Below are positions 6,164-13,358 of a DNA stretch of 14,607 nucleotides, in pieces (within the stretch, counting starts at the first letter, position 1; each line of letters opens with the position of its first letter). The notes beneath the pieces are model-generated. The model ran no database searches. It saw nothing but the letters and a program-made list of their open reading frames with translations, and was not told where the DNA came from. The DNA comes from Candidatus Peregrinibacteria bacterium. GTDB taxonomy: Bacteria; Patescibacteriota; Gracilibacteria; Peribacterales; Peribacteraceae. Made by a program: the position numbers and the translations under genes. The DNA lies in the NCBI GenBank assembly GCA_016201685.1, contig JACQCJ010000040.1, positions 1 through 14,607 on the forward strand, read 5' to 3'.

Positions 6164-7583
6164 ATCTTTTTAAGATTTCAGAGATCTTCCCCGGATTCGC
6201 CTGCCCCCTGGTCTGTTTCATCACCCATCCCACGACCGCGCCGAGCGCCGCCTCCTTGCCGTTCTTGAATGACGCGATGGCGTCCGGATTCGCGGCGATG
6301 GCCTTTTTGACCCAGTCTTCCAGAACGCTGTCATCGGAAATTTGCTGCATGCCTTTCTCTTTGATGATCGCATAGGGTGACTTGCCCGTGATGACCATTT
6401 CTTCAAGCACTTCTTTTCCTGCGTTGCTGGAGATGGTGCCGTCTTCGATGTTCGCGATGAGATCGAGCATCGCGTGGACGTCCGGACCTTCGTTGACGGG
6501 TTTCCCGTGCGCGTTCAGGAAGCCGAGGAGTTGAGTGAGAACGAGGCTCGAGGCCTTCTTGGCGTCGTTCGTCTTCGCACAAACGGCATCGAAGAGTTCG
6601 CGGAGCCGCGGTTGATCGATGAGGAGCAGGGCTTCGGCTGGCGAAAGACCGAGCGAGCGGTATTTCTCCTTGATCGCACGCGGGAGCTCGGGAAGGTGTG
6701 CGGAAACGCCGGCAAGCAGAGACGCATCGAGAACGAGCGGCGGAATGTCGGGCTCCGGGAAGTAGCGGTAGTCGTCGGCAGTCTCCTTCCTGCGAAGTAA
6801 CCGCGTCTTCCCTTCGTCGTCCATCCATCCCACGGTGATGCTGCCTTTGAGGGGTCCGCCGTCTTCTTCCCATAGACTTCGAAGCCGTGCTTCCTCGTAC
6901 TGAAGCGCGAGCTCGAGCGACTTGAATGAATTGAGGTTTTTGATCTCGCTGCGCGGATTCAATTTCTCCGTTCCCTTCTCCCGCAGAGAAATCGACGCAT
7001 CGAAGCGCATCATGCCCTTGAACATGTCCGCTGCGCTTGCGCCCACGGCGATGAGGAGCCGGCGCAATTCCTCCGCGAAGGCGACTGCTTCTTCGCCGCT
7101 TCGCAAATCGGGCTCGGTGACGATCTCCATGAGCGGCGTCCCTGCACGATTGTAGTCGCAGAGAGTCGAAGAACCTCGGTGGGAGAGCTTCCCGGCGTCA
7201 TTTTCGATGTGGAGGCGCGTGATGCCGCAACGTTTCGGAAGCCCTTCGGTGAGGTCGTATTCCAGCATGCCATCCGAAGCCAACGGGAAATCGTACTGTG
7301 AGATTTGGAAGCCGGATGGGAGATCGGGGTAGAAGTAGTGCTTGCGATCGAAGTGGTTTTCTCGGTTGACCGTGCACTGCAGCGCGAGCGAGGCGCGGAT
7401 CGCTTTGAGCACCGCTTCTTTGTTCGGGACGGGCAACGTACCGGGATGTCCCATGCAAATCTCGCACACGGTCGTATTGGGCGGCTTGCCGAACGCATCG
7501 TTGTCGCACCCGCAGAACATCTTCGTCTTCGTGTTCATCTGGGCATGCACTTCCAGGCCGATAATGGCTTCCAATTGAGGCAT
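6156..7583 (-). CDS. gatB: Aspartyl/glutamyl-tRNA(Asn/Gln) amidotransferase subunit B
   Basis: GatB is the kinase/transamidase half of GatCAB, which converts misacylated Glu-tRNA(Gln) or Asp-tRNA(Asn) to the correct amide form. The 475 residues are the normal length. Visible features are IIGLEVHAQ at the N-terminus, the zinc cysteines Cys24, Cys26, Cys40 and Cys43 (FCGC and CEICMGHPG), then HYFYPDLPSGFQISQYD, the EIVTEPDLR and EIKNLNSF motifs, DDYRYFPEPDIPPL, and the C-terminal GatB/YqeY helical domain ending VGWVMKQTRGQANPGKISEIL. gatA and gatC are not in the window. The gene diverges from the first ECF sigma factor across 92 bp and ends tail-to-tail with the 161-aa gene. Confidence 0.97.
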   Translation of the reverse strand: MPQLEAIIGLEVHAQMNTKTKMFCGCDNDAFGKPPNTTVCEICMGHPGTLPVPNKEAVLKAIRASLALQCTVNRENHFDRKHYFYPDLPSGFQISQYDFPLASDGMLEYDLTEGLPKRCGITRLHIENDAGKLSHRGSSTLCDYNRAGTPLMEIVTEPDLRSGEEAVAFAEELRRLLIAVGASAADMFKGMMRFDASISLREKGTEKLNPRSEIKNLNSFKSLELALQYEEARLRSLWEEDGGPLKGSITVGWMDDEGKTRLLRRKETADDYRYFPEPDIPPLVLDASLLAGVSAHLPELPRAIKEKYRSLGLSPAEALLLIDQPRLRELFDAVCAKTNDAKKASSLVLTQLLGFLNAHGKPVNEGPDVHAMLDLIANIEDGTISSNAGKEVLEEMVITGKSPYAIIKEKGMQQISDDSVLEDWVKKAIAANPDAIASFKNGKEAALGAVVGWVMKQTRGQANPGKISEILKRSI

Positions 7584-7591
7584 CCGAAGTG

Positions 7592-7621
7592 AGGATAATC
7601 GCCCCCAAGCTCATCCGGCAA
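7592..7621 (-). promoter_or_regulatory. Near-leaderless promoter of gatB
   Basis: Read on the minus strand: TTGCCG (7621-7616), an 18-nt spacer, TATCCT (7597-7592), then eight bases to the ATG at 7583. The predicted leader is one or two bases. Confidence 0.45.
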
Positions 7622-7638
7622 ATGAAAATCGTGAAGCA

Positions 7639-7666
7639 TTGATGTTTGTGCGGATGCCCGTAGAGT
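7639..7666 (+). promoter_or_regulatory. Near-leaderless promoter of the first ECF sigma gene
   Basis: TTGATG (7639-7644), a 16-nt spacer, TAGAGT (7661-7666), then nine bases to the ATG at 7676. The predicted leader is about 3 nt. Confidence 0.45.
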
Positions 7667-7675
7667 GTAGAGATC

Positions 7676-8335
7676 ATGGATGGTCTCCCCGCAACAGCAT
7701 CGGCGGAGCGAACCGACGAGGAGTTGATGGAAGAGGTGCAATATCATCCTGAACTAAAGCTTGCCGTATGCCTGGAACCCGCAATCATGCAAGAGACGCA
7801 CGCTCGTCTTCTTGCTCTGGTCGGCGGGGAAGATGGTTTAAGAGATTTGCTCGAAGGCGAGCGGAGCTTCCTCCTCCGTCACATGCATGATCCCCATGAC
7901 GCGGATGATGTCCTCCAGGAAGTTTCGCTCAAGCTTCTAAGAAAATCCGATCAGCTGCATGAGCCGGAAAACCTGCATGGATGGCTTCGCAAAATTACGT
8001 ATCGCACCATGATCGAGCACACAAGGCATAGGGGATTTTCTCATGGAAAATCGCTGAAGATCATGCTCTTCACGGAGAATTTCGATCCGGCGGCGCCCGT
8101 TGGTGAAGCACAGAATGAACATGTGGATGCCACCAGTGCCATTGCTGTCCTCCAGACAGCAATGAAAGCTGCTGATTTTCAAGTGTTGGATCTCTTGTAC
8201 CTTCAGGAAAAATCCATTGAGGAAATTTCGCAAGAACTCGACATTCCGGAAGGAACGGTGAAACGCCGCCTGCATGTCGCTCGTCAACGCGCTTTCGACA
8301 TTCTTTCCCATAAGCCATCTCGCAGGAGCGCGTAA
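7676..8335 (+). CDS. ECF-like RNA polymerase sigma factor (219 aa)
   Basis: This is a sigma-70 family factor of ECF layout. A 50-residue extension precedes sigma-2 at about 55-125, with region 2.2 DDVLQEVSLKLL (77-88) and region 2.4 LHGWLRKITYRTMIEHTRHRG. A linker follows, then sigma-4 at about 155-212 with the helix-turn-helix KSIEEISQELDIPEGTVKRRLHVARQRA. It would redirect core RNA polymerase to its own promoter set. No anti-sigma gene follows. Four bases after the stop comes a decayed deformylase 3' relic, mirroring the layout of the next sigma gene with its intact deformylase. The ATG is set by the promoter spacing. The family is clear; the signal it answers to is not visible. Confidence 0.88.
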   Translation: MDGLPATASAERTDEELMEEVQYHPELKLAVCLEPAIMQETHARLLALVGGEDGLRDLLEGERSFLLRHMHDPHDADDVLQEVSLKLLRKSDQLHEPENLHGWLRKITYRTMIEHTRHRGFSHGKSLKIMLFTENFDPAAPVGEAQNEHVDATSAIAVLQTAMKAADFQVLDLLYLQEKSIEEISQELDIPEGTVKRRLHVARQRAFDILSHKPSRRSA

Positions 8336-8339
8336 CTTT

Positions 8340-8407
8340 TCATTTCTCCTCCTCCCGATCAGTGATGAGGATGCCATCCGGTGGTCAGCGACGAGCTGGG
8401 CAAGACG
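8340..8407 (-). pseudogene. Relic of the 3' end of a peptide deformylase gene
   Basis: CCCGATC(A)GTGATGAGGATGCCATCC at 8354-8379 matches 25 of 26 bases at 9132-9157, which is the 3' end of def. Read on the minus strand it encodes DGILITDREEEK and a stop, against DGILITDRAEKVS in the intact gene. Upstream the similarity continues weakly: QLVADH aligns to the metal-site QHEVDH, with the His and Glu lost and one base deleted, so the frame is broken. It lies convergent to the first sigma gene, exactly as def lies convergent to the second. Confidence 0.75.
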
Positions 8408-8464
8408 TAGATACGTAGTCTCCCCAGGTATTCCTTTCAGATCTGAATTTGGGTTGTTCAATAA

Positions 8465-8492
8465 TTGACTAAAGACAAAAAGATGGAATAAT
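8465..8492 (+). promoter_or_regulatory. Leaderless promoter of the second ECF sigma gene
   Basis: TTGACT (8465-8470, 5 of 6), a 16-nt spacer, AATAAT (8487-8492, 5 of 6), then exactly six bases to the ATG at 8499, so transcription should start at the start codon. Confidence 0.55.
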
Positions 8493-8498
8493 TTCTCC

Positions 8499-9143
8499 AT
8501 GCAGGAATTGGGATCGAACGATCCTCATTTTGAGCCCGATGTGGTGCAACAATGTCCTCCGTGGGGAGAGGATGGTCGCACCGTACTCGCATATTTCAAG
8601 CAGAGCCGAAACTCCGAAGCGTTCTCTCTCCTCTACCGGCACTATGCGCCTCTCCTGATTCCCATTCTTACCTCTCGCGACATCTCTCCCGAAGCCGCGG
8701 AAGACGCGGTGCAAGAAACATTCGCTCATGTGTTTGCGGATCCTTCTTCGTATCAAGAAGGAGTGCCAGTGTTCCCCTGGCTGATCATTATCGCTAGGAA
8801 CAAAGCGCTGGACACAATACGCTCGTACAAAAGATTCGAAAAAAGGAACCGGAGAGCCGCACACAAACGAAATGAAAAACAAGGCCTGGACCCTGCGAAT
8901 GATCTCATGCGAAGAGAGGAGATGATCCTCGTTCGAGGGGCTCTCGAACGAGCTCTCTGGAATCCAAAAAAAGGCGGCTATGATGACGAGCTAATGCAAA
9001 TGTTCATTCTGCGAATTTCAGGTGAAACATTCGAGACGATTGCCCGCGTGTACGATCACCCCATGACTACTGTGGCTTCGCGCATCTATGCGCTTCTGAG
9101 AAGGGCTCGTCGTGCTATGAGACCTTCTCCGCCCGATCGGTGA
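8499..9143 (+). CDS. ECF-like RNA polymerase sigma factor (214 aa)
   Basis: This is a second sigma-70 family factor, only distantly similar to its neighbour. Sigma-2 covers about 37-115: AFSLLYRHYAPLLIPIL, region 2.2 AEDAVQETFAHVFA, region 2.4 FPWLIIIARNKALDTIRSYKR. A highly basic linker (FEKRNRRAAHKRNEK) follows, then sigma-4 at about 148-207, with a diverged helix-turn-helix GETFETIARVYDHPMTTVASRIYALLRRARRAM. No anti-sigma gene is next to it. Its last 29 bp overlap the 3' end of def on the other strand, so the two mRNAs would be antisense at their ends. Start codon and promoter agree on a leaderless mRNA. Confidence 0.88.
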   Translation: MQELGSNDPHFEPDVVQQCPPWGEDGRTVLAYFKQSRNSEAFSLLYRHYAPLLIPILTSRDISPEAAEDAVQETFAHVFADPSSYQEGVPVFPWLIIIARNKALDTIRSYKRFEKRNRRAAHKRNEKQGLDPANDLMRREEMILVRGALERALWNPKKGGYDDELMQMFILRISGETFETIARVYDHPMTTVASRIYALLRRARRAMRPSPPDR

Positions 9144-9567
9144 TGAGGATGCCATCCAAGTGATCCACCTCGTGCTGAATGACGCGGGCGTCGAAGTCTT
9201 TCACGCGGCGCTCTTGTTTTTTGCCGGATTCATCCATGTACGTAAGGACGATTTCCGTGGAACGTCGCACGGGAACCCAGGTGTTAGGGAGGCTTAGGCA
9301 TCCCTCCTCTTCGACGGTCGTCTCCAGACTGCTCCTAGCAATCTGCGCATTGATGAGGGCGGTCAGCTTCCCATTGATCGGCGCAAGACACAGGCGGACC
9401 GTCTCGCCCACTTGTGGAGAGGCAAGGCCCACGCCATTGGCTACCTTCATCGTTTCTTCCATGTCCTTGATGAGTTTGCTGATCTTCTTCGTCACCTTGG
9501 CGATCGGTTTGGTCTTGATGCGAAGAGCGGGATGATCGGCGCCAATGAGGATGGGGAGGATGGCGAT
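9115..9567 (-). CDS. def: Peptide deformylase, probable ATC start
   Basis: The enzyme removes the formyl group from the N-terminal methionine of new proteins. All three motifs are present: GVGLASPQ (45-52), EGCLS (88-92) and the metal-binding HEVDH (132-136), so it should be active. Aligned with E. coli Def (MSVLQVLHIPDERL), the N-terminus here is (I)AILPILIGADHPAL. The first residue falls on an ATC codon at 9567-9565, with no ATG, GTG or TTG nearby. A TACAAT box ends exactly six bases before this ATC, the same spacing as at other leaderless genes here. The frame stays open upstream to 9669, but that part lies in repeat R3 sequence and encodes no family residues. An upstream TTG or CTG start adding 15 or more residues is the alternative. 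Confidence 0.93.
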   Translation of the reverse strand: MAILPILIGADHPALRIKTKPIAKVTKKISKLIKDMEETMKVANGVGLASPQVGETVRLCLAPINGKLTALINAQIARSSLETTVEEEGCLSLPNTWVPVRRSTEIVLTYMDESGKKQERRVKDFDARVIQHEVDHLDGILITDRAEKVS

Positions 9568-9573
9568 GGGAGG

Positions 9574-9579
9574 ATTGTA
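9574..9579 (-). promoter_or_regulatory. -10 box of def at leaderless spacing
   Basis: On the minus strand TACAAT (9579-9574) is followed by CCTCCC and then the ATC codon at 9567. The -10 match is 5 of 6. No convincing -35 or extended -10 is seen. Confidence 0.4.
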
Positions 9580-9612
9580 ATGGATTTGAAGACGCTGGAG
9601 GAGATGCAGAGC

Positions 9613-9737
9613 AAAAGCCAAGAACCAAGACTCCAATGAACAAACAAGGATCAATTCATAAATCATCAAGTGGCCTGAATTTTGACCATTGTTTCCTTAT
9701 AAATTGTTTGGCTTCTGGCTCTTGGCTTCTGGCTTTT
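9613..9737. repeat. 125-bp repeat R3 with imperfect terminal inverted repeats
   Basis: AAAAGCCAAGAACCAAGA (9613-9630) is matched at 16 of 18 positions by the complement of 9720-9737. The right end carries a second copy of TTGGCTTCTGGCT just before it. The core is AT-rich and non-coding. It fills most of the space between the divergent def and exonuclease genes and looks like a small palindromic or MITE-type element. Confidence 0.6.
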
Positions 9738-9789
9738 CACGTTTGATTCTCGAAAGTAAACCAAAATATGTGGAGAAGCTCTTCTCGGA

Positions 9790-9798
9790 TGTTATAGT
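9790..9798 (+). promoter_or_regulatory. Extended -10 leaderless promoter of the exonuclease gene
   Basis: TGTTATAGT (9790-9798) is an extended -10 (TGnTATAGT), followed by six bases and the ATG at 9805. No good -35 is visible, which an extended -10 can tolerate. Confidence 0.6.
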
Positions 9799-9804
9799 CG
9801 CCCC

Positions 9805-10389
9805 ATGACCGGACTTCCGCCATTGACGGTCTTCGACGTGGAAACGACGGGACTCGATCCAAAGCGAGGCCACCGCATCGTCGAGATCGCGGCCATGCGG
9901 TTCGAGGGGGGGAGACCGCTCGCGGAGCAGACATTTTCGACGTTCGTGAACCCGGAGCGCGCGATCCCCTTCGAGGCCAAGCAAGTGAACAAGATCAAGG
10001 ATGCGGAAGTGGAGTGTGCGCCAACAATCGATGCCGTGCTTCCGCAATTTTTGACCTTCGCCGAGGGGAGCCTCCTCATCGCCCACAACGCGAGCTTCGA
10101 TTACGGCTTCCTGGAAGTGGAGAAGCAGTACTGCTGGGGCTACGTGGACCTCCCCGAGTGCTTCTGCACGCTGCGCTTGGCCCAGTATCTCTACCCCGGC
10201 GACTTCCGCCACAACCTGGATGCACTCACGCAAAAGTTCAAGTTCGCGATGCCCACCGATCGCCACCGCGCGCTTGCGGACGTGATCCTCACCGCTCAGG
10301 CGCTCGAGCGCATGATCACCGACGGCCAGATCCGCTCCCTCGATGAATTGCGGAGGAGAGGGAGTATTCGGCAGATGGCGAGAGGATGA
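9805..10389 (+). CDS. DnaQ-like DEDDh 3'-5' exonuclease (194 aa)
   Basis: This is a DnaQ-fold exonuclease of the DNA polymerase III epsilon type. ExoI holds Asp11 and Glu13 (FDVETTG), ExoII Asp99 (AHNASFDYGFL), and ExoIII His154 and Asp159 (HRALADV), so the DEDDh set is complete and the enzyme should be active. It is a single domain, without polymerase, UvrC-like or BRCT parts. It may proofread for the replicative polymerase or act as a stand-alone repair or RNA-trimming nuclease; the sequence cannot separate these. The upstream neighbour def diverges from it, and the downstream unknown gene converges on it with a 45-bp gap. Confidence 0.92.
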   Translation: MTGLPPLTVFDVETTGLDPKRGHRIVEIAAMRFEGGRPLAEQTFSTFVNPERAIPFEAKQVNKIKDAEVECAPTIDAVLPQFLTFAEGSLLIAHNASFDYGFLEVEKQYCWGYVDLPECFCTLRLAQYLYPGDFRHNLDALTQKFKFAMPTDRHRALADVILTAQALERMITDGQIRSLDELRRRGSIRQMARG

Positions 10390-10394
10390 ACATG

Positions 10395-10424
10395 TGCAAC
10401 CGATGATGACATTGGATTGTTGCA
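10395..10424. terminator. Hairpin between convergent genes
   Basis: TGCAAC (10395-10400) pairs with GTTGCA (10419-10424), with an inner CGATG/CATTG stem around ATGA. It sits between the two convergent stop codons and could end both transcripts, but it has no T-run. Confidence 0.3.
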
Positions 10425-10434
10425 ATTCATATTA

Positions 10435-12153
10435 TCAAGCACTCATCGTATCCCTCTGAACGCTCACGCGCAGGTTCATTCCCGGAATGAGGTCGACTCC
10501 CACATTCACATGACCTGTTCTCACAAGCTCCTTGAGGATTTTGATCATATCACCGTCATTGTCAAAACTCCTATTGGTCCGTTCGCCATCGCCATGGTCC
10601 ACGATTTGCAAGGATCCCGATGCCTTGCCATTGGAATCGATGCGATGGCTAAGGATATTCACGTGCGCCGTGAATCGCTCGCGCATGTCTGCAACGGCCA
10701 CCCTCCCTTCCAAAAAGTACCGGTACGCCACTCCATCCAAAGAGAACGCCCCGTTCGTGAGGAATTGGAGTAAATGCTCCTGTCCGTCAATCATGATGAC
10801 ATGAGCAGGACCTCCAACGAGTTCGACATTCCGCGGCACCTGACTGAAGATTTCCGAACCATCCTGTTCAGCTCCTTGTTCCGTCTGTGTTGATGTGAAG
10901 AATTCCCTTCCTCCTTGGCCAGAAGGATTGTTCAGGTTTCCCTGTCTCGATGCGATCATGGACCTCGGATCCTGTGCAAGAATCGCCGGCCAGTCATCGG
11001 GCAGGCCCAGATTATTATCGAGAATGAGCTCGCCTTCTTCCCCCATGGTGAATTTGACGCCGGATTTCTTGAGGTTCTGCGTCAGTTGCTCCATGGCGAA
11101 TTCCACGCCTCGTCCGGAAAAGTCCGTGATGCCGGAGCGCCCGCGCGCCCGCAGGGTGACCGTCGCATCATCCACATACCATACGATGTTCTGCGCGCTC
11201 GTGATGGGGCGCGTGCGGACCATGCGGTTGTACCGGTCGGCCATCTCACGGATGCGCTTGCGTTCGTCCTCGATGAGCTTCTGCAGCGCCTCGCGCTCCT
11301 GCAGGAGTTTCTCGAGCGCCTTCTGCGCTTCCTCATCCTCCGGATTCTCCTCGAGCTTCTTCTGCGTCTTTTCGACCTGATCCTCGTTGCGTGCGAGCCT
11401 GATGCCGAGATTCCCGCCGCGAGATTCCCCGAAGAAACGATCGAAGCCGCGCCTCTTCCCTCCCTTTCCCTCGAAGAACGTGAAGCGGCGCTTGTTGTGG
11501 AATGACTGGGGATCGAGCATGAACTTGAGCAGTTTGCTGAGGAACTTGAGGAGGAATTTGAGCGTGAACTTCAGGTCTTTCTCCGTGAATTCCTGGATCT
11601 CCGTGCCCTTCTGCGCAGGACTCAAGACGAGATTCTCCTTCTGATCTTTGCTGACGGCGAAATGACGCATGAGATCCTGATTCTGCTGTAGATGCCTGAG
11701 CGCGAGATCCGGATCGCCGGAATTTTTGAATTCGGTCACAAGTTTCTGCTTCGCCTCGTCCTGCGTCTTGGAATCTGCGGCCAGCAACGCCGTCACAGCG
11801 GCATCGAGCGCCTTCTCCTTCTCCGGCTCGAGCTTCTTCGTCTTCTCCGCGTCTCCTTCTTTTTTCTGCTCGTCTTTCTGCTTCGTCTTCTCCCCTGACT
11901 CTTCGCCCATCAATGCCTTCTTCATCTCACTCAATCCTTGCTCCATCTTCTCGATGAATTTCAGCGTGACCGCTTTCACATCAATGTTCCCGCTTCCGAT
12001 CTCCGGCGATTTCTCCGAACTTTTTCCTTCCGCAAACGAGCAGAGACGCTGCTCTGACCGGGAAGTCTCGAAGAGATCGGCATGGTGGCGTGTGTCCATG
12101 GAGTGAGAAGGGATCTGGGTCTTCCCCACCATTGTACCATAATTCTCATTCAT
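10435..12153 (-). CDS. Unrecognised 572-aa protein with coiled coil
   Basis: I do not recognise this protein. It has no signal peptide and no clear membrane helix. In order: a polar N-terminus; a very charged Lys/Glu-rich stretch (about 85-118); a helical segment; an odd amphipathic block rich in Lys, Leu and Phe at about 190-213 (LKFTLKFLLKFLSKLLKFML); a basic Gly-rich piece (KGGKRRGFDRFFGESRGG); a coiled coil at about 255-310; then a mixed alpha/beta C-terminal half of about 260 residues. The start is uncertain: ATG codons lie at 12153, 12132 and 12099. An extended -10 at 12139-12131 inside the longest frame would favour 12099 (554 aa). It converges with the exonuclease gene and diverges from the PolX gene. 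A structural or scaffold role is possible but unproven. Confidence 0.75.
   Translation of the reverse strand: MNENYGTMVGKTQIPSHSMDTRHHADLFETSRSEQRLCSFAEGKSSEKSPEIGSGNIDVKAVTLKFIEKMEQGLSEMKKALMGEESGEKTKQKDEQKKEGDAEKTKKLEPEKEKALDAAVTALLAADSKTQDEAKQKLVTEFKNSGDPDLALRHLQQNQDLMRHFAVSKDQKENLVLSPAQKGTEIQEFTEKDLKFTLKFLLKFLSKLLKFMLDPQSFHNKRRFTFFEGKGGKRRGFDRFFGESRGGNLGIRLARNEDQVEKTQKKLEENPEDEEAQKALEKLLQEREALQKLIEDERKRIREMADRYNRMVRTRPITSAQNIVWYVDDATVTLRARGRSGITDFSGRGVEFAMEQLTQNLKKSGVKFTMGEEGELILDNNLGLPDDWPAILAQDPRSMIASRQGNLNNPSGQGGREFFTSTQTEQGAEQDGSEIFSQVPRNVELVGGPAHVIMIDGQEHLLQFLTNGAFSLDGVAYRYFLEGRVAVADMRERFTAHVNILSHRIDSNGKASGSLQIVDHGDGERTNRSFDNDGDMIKILKELVRTGHVNVGVDLIPGMNLRVSVQRDTMSA
12131..12139 (-). 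promoter_or_regulatory. Extended -10 inside the 5' end of the 572-aa gene
   Basis: On the minus strand TGGTACAAT (12139-12131) is an extended -10. A start about seven bases on gives a leader of about 21 nt before the ATG at 12099, which would make the first 18 codons of the longest frame untranslated. Confidence 0.35.
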
Positions 12154-12265
12154 GAGCCATCGGGATCTGGTGGGTAGCGTCGCAATTTCGTGATAGGCCT
12201 TCGCAATGAAAACATGACGAATGTCTTCTTCATTTTTTGTAGGAAGGCATCGAGTGAGCTACGGC

Positions 12266-12290
12266 GCCCGCCTGCCGGTCGGGCAGGTAC
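12266..12290. repeat. Short CCTGCC/GGCAGG palindrome
   Basis: CCTGCC (12271-12276) pairs with GGCAGG (12282-12287) around GGTCG, flanked by GC-rich sequence. It lies in the 215-bp gap between two divergent genes and has no T-run. Similar GC-rich palindromes are frequent dispersed repeats in Patescibacteria genomes, to my recollection. Confidence 0.35.
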
Positions 12291-12353
12291 AGGAGGAGGG
12301 AATAATCGGTTTTCCGGAATAGTCGTCTTTTTATTGCAACTTGATATGAGGAG

Positions 12354-12359
12354 TAGAAT
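12354..12359 (+). promoter_or_regulatory. -10 box of the PolX gene
   Basis: TAGAAT (12354-12359, 5 of 6) with nine bases to the ATG at 12369, predicting a leader of about 3 nt. The -35 is unclear (TTGCAA at 12334-12339 has too short a spacer). Confidence 0.4.
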
Positions 12360-12368
12360 GCTCCAATA

Positions 12369-13310
12369 ATGGAAGGGAACTCCCCATTGGCCGGGCAACT
12401 GCGTCAGATTGCAGCCCTCCTCGATGAGCAGGGCGTGGCGTTCAAACCGGCGGCGTACCGGAGGGCGGCGCAGGTGGTGGAGGATTTGCCGAAGGATGTC
12501 TCGCTGATCGCGGACAAGAAGAAATTGATGGAATTGCCGGGGATCGGGGAGGCGATCGCTTCCAAGATCATCGAATTCGTGCAGACGGGGCGCATCCGTC
12601 ATCTGGATAAACTGCTCGCCGCGCAGGGGGGATTGCCGGCGGCATTGATGGAAGTGGAGGATCTGGGCCCCAAGCGTGTACGGCAATTGCAGACGCTCGG
12701 CATCACGACGATTCCTCAGCTCATTGCCGCGGCGCAGAAGGGGAAGCTCAGGACTCTTCCCCGCTTCTCGGATGTCATTGAGCAGAAGATCCTCGCGAAT
12801 GCCAAGAACGTGTCGGAGCGATCGCGGCGCTTTCCTCGCAGAGACATTGAAGCCGATGCCGAGATGCTGCTGCAGACGGTTCGCGGCGTCGAGGGAGTGG
12901 AGCGTGCGGAGATCGCGGGATCCTACCGTCGCAACAAAGAAACGATCGGCGACCTCGACATCATCGTCATTACCAAGAATTCCAAGAAAGTATCCGATGC
13001 CATTGCATCCCTGAACATCGTCCGCGATGTCGTCGCGCACGGGGAGCGGAAGCTTTCGTTCAATCTGCAGGCGGGTTTGAGAGTCGATGTTCGCTTCGTC
13101 AAAAAAGCCCAATGGGGGAGCGCGCTCCTCTACTTCACCGGCGACAAGGAGCACAACATCACGCTTCGCAAGCGCGCCATCGATCGCGGGTGGAAGCTGA
13201 GCGAGTACGGTCTCTTCGAAGGAGAGAAGATGATTGCGAGCAAAGAGGAAGAAGACATCTACGCGGCGCTGGGAGTTCCGTATCTGGAGCCGGAGATTCG
13301 GAGGGGGTGA
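12369..13310 (+). CDS. polX: Family X DNA polymerase without PHP domain (313 aa)
   Basis: This is a repair polymerase that fills short gaps. The N-terminal 8-kDa-like domain has the helix-hairpin-helix LPGIGEAIASKI (56-67), and a second one is at about 96-110 (VEDLGPKRVRQLQTL). The nucleotidyltransferase palm reads GSYRRNKETIGDLDIIV (184-200) with metal ligands Asp195 and Asp197, and the third, Asp240, in RVDVRF. YFTGDKEHN (255-263) and GWKLSEYGLF (274-283) complete the fingers and thumb. Typical bacterial PolX is about 570 residues with a C-terminal PHP exonuclease domain. Here the gene stops cleanly after the polymerase core and nothing PHP-like follows, so it is either naturally short or has lost its tail. 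The start agrees with a near-leaderless promoter. Confidence 0.92.
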   Translation: MEGNSPLAGQLRQIAALLDEQGVAFKPAAYRRAAQVVEDLPKDVSLIADKKKLMELPGIGEAIASKIIEFVQTGRIRHLDKLLAAQGGLPAALMEVEDLGPKRVRQLQTLGITTIPQLIAAAQKGKLRTLPRFSDVIEQKILANAKNVSERSRRFPRRDIEADAEMLLQTVRGVEGVERAEIAGSYRRNKETIGDLDIIVITKNSKKVSDAIASLNIVRDVVAHGERKLSFNLQAGLRVDVRFVKKAQWGSALLYFTGDKEHNITLRKRAIDRGWKLSEYGLFEGEKMIASKEEEDIYAALGVPYLEPEIRRG

Positions 13311-13358
13311 CGGGAATGGTGGGATACTCGAATATGGGAAAAACGACGAAAAACAAAG

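Noticed and set aside
9568..9669. N-terminal extension of deformylase from ATG 9669
   Set aside because: The added residues come from repeat R3 and do not match any deformylase N-terminus.
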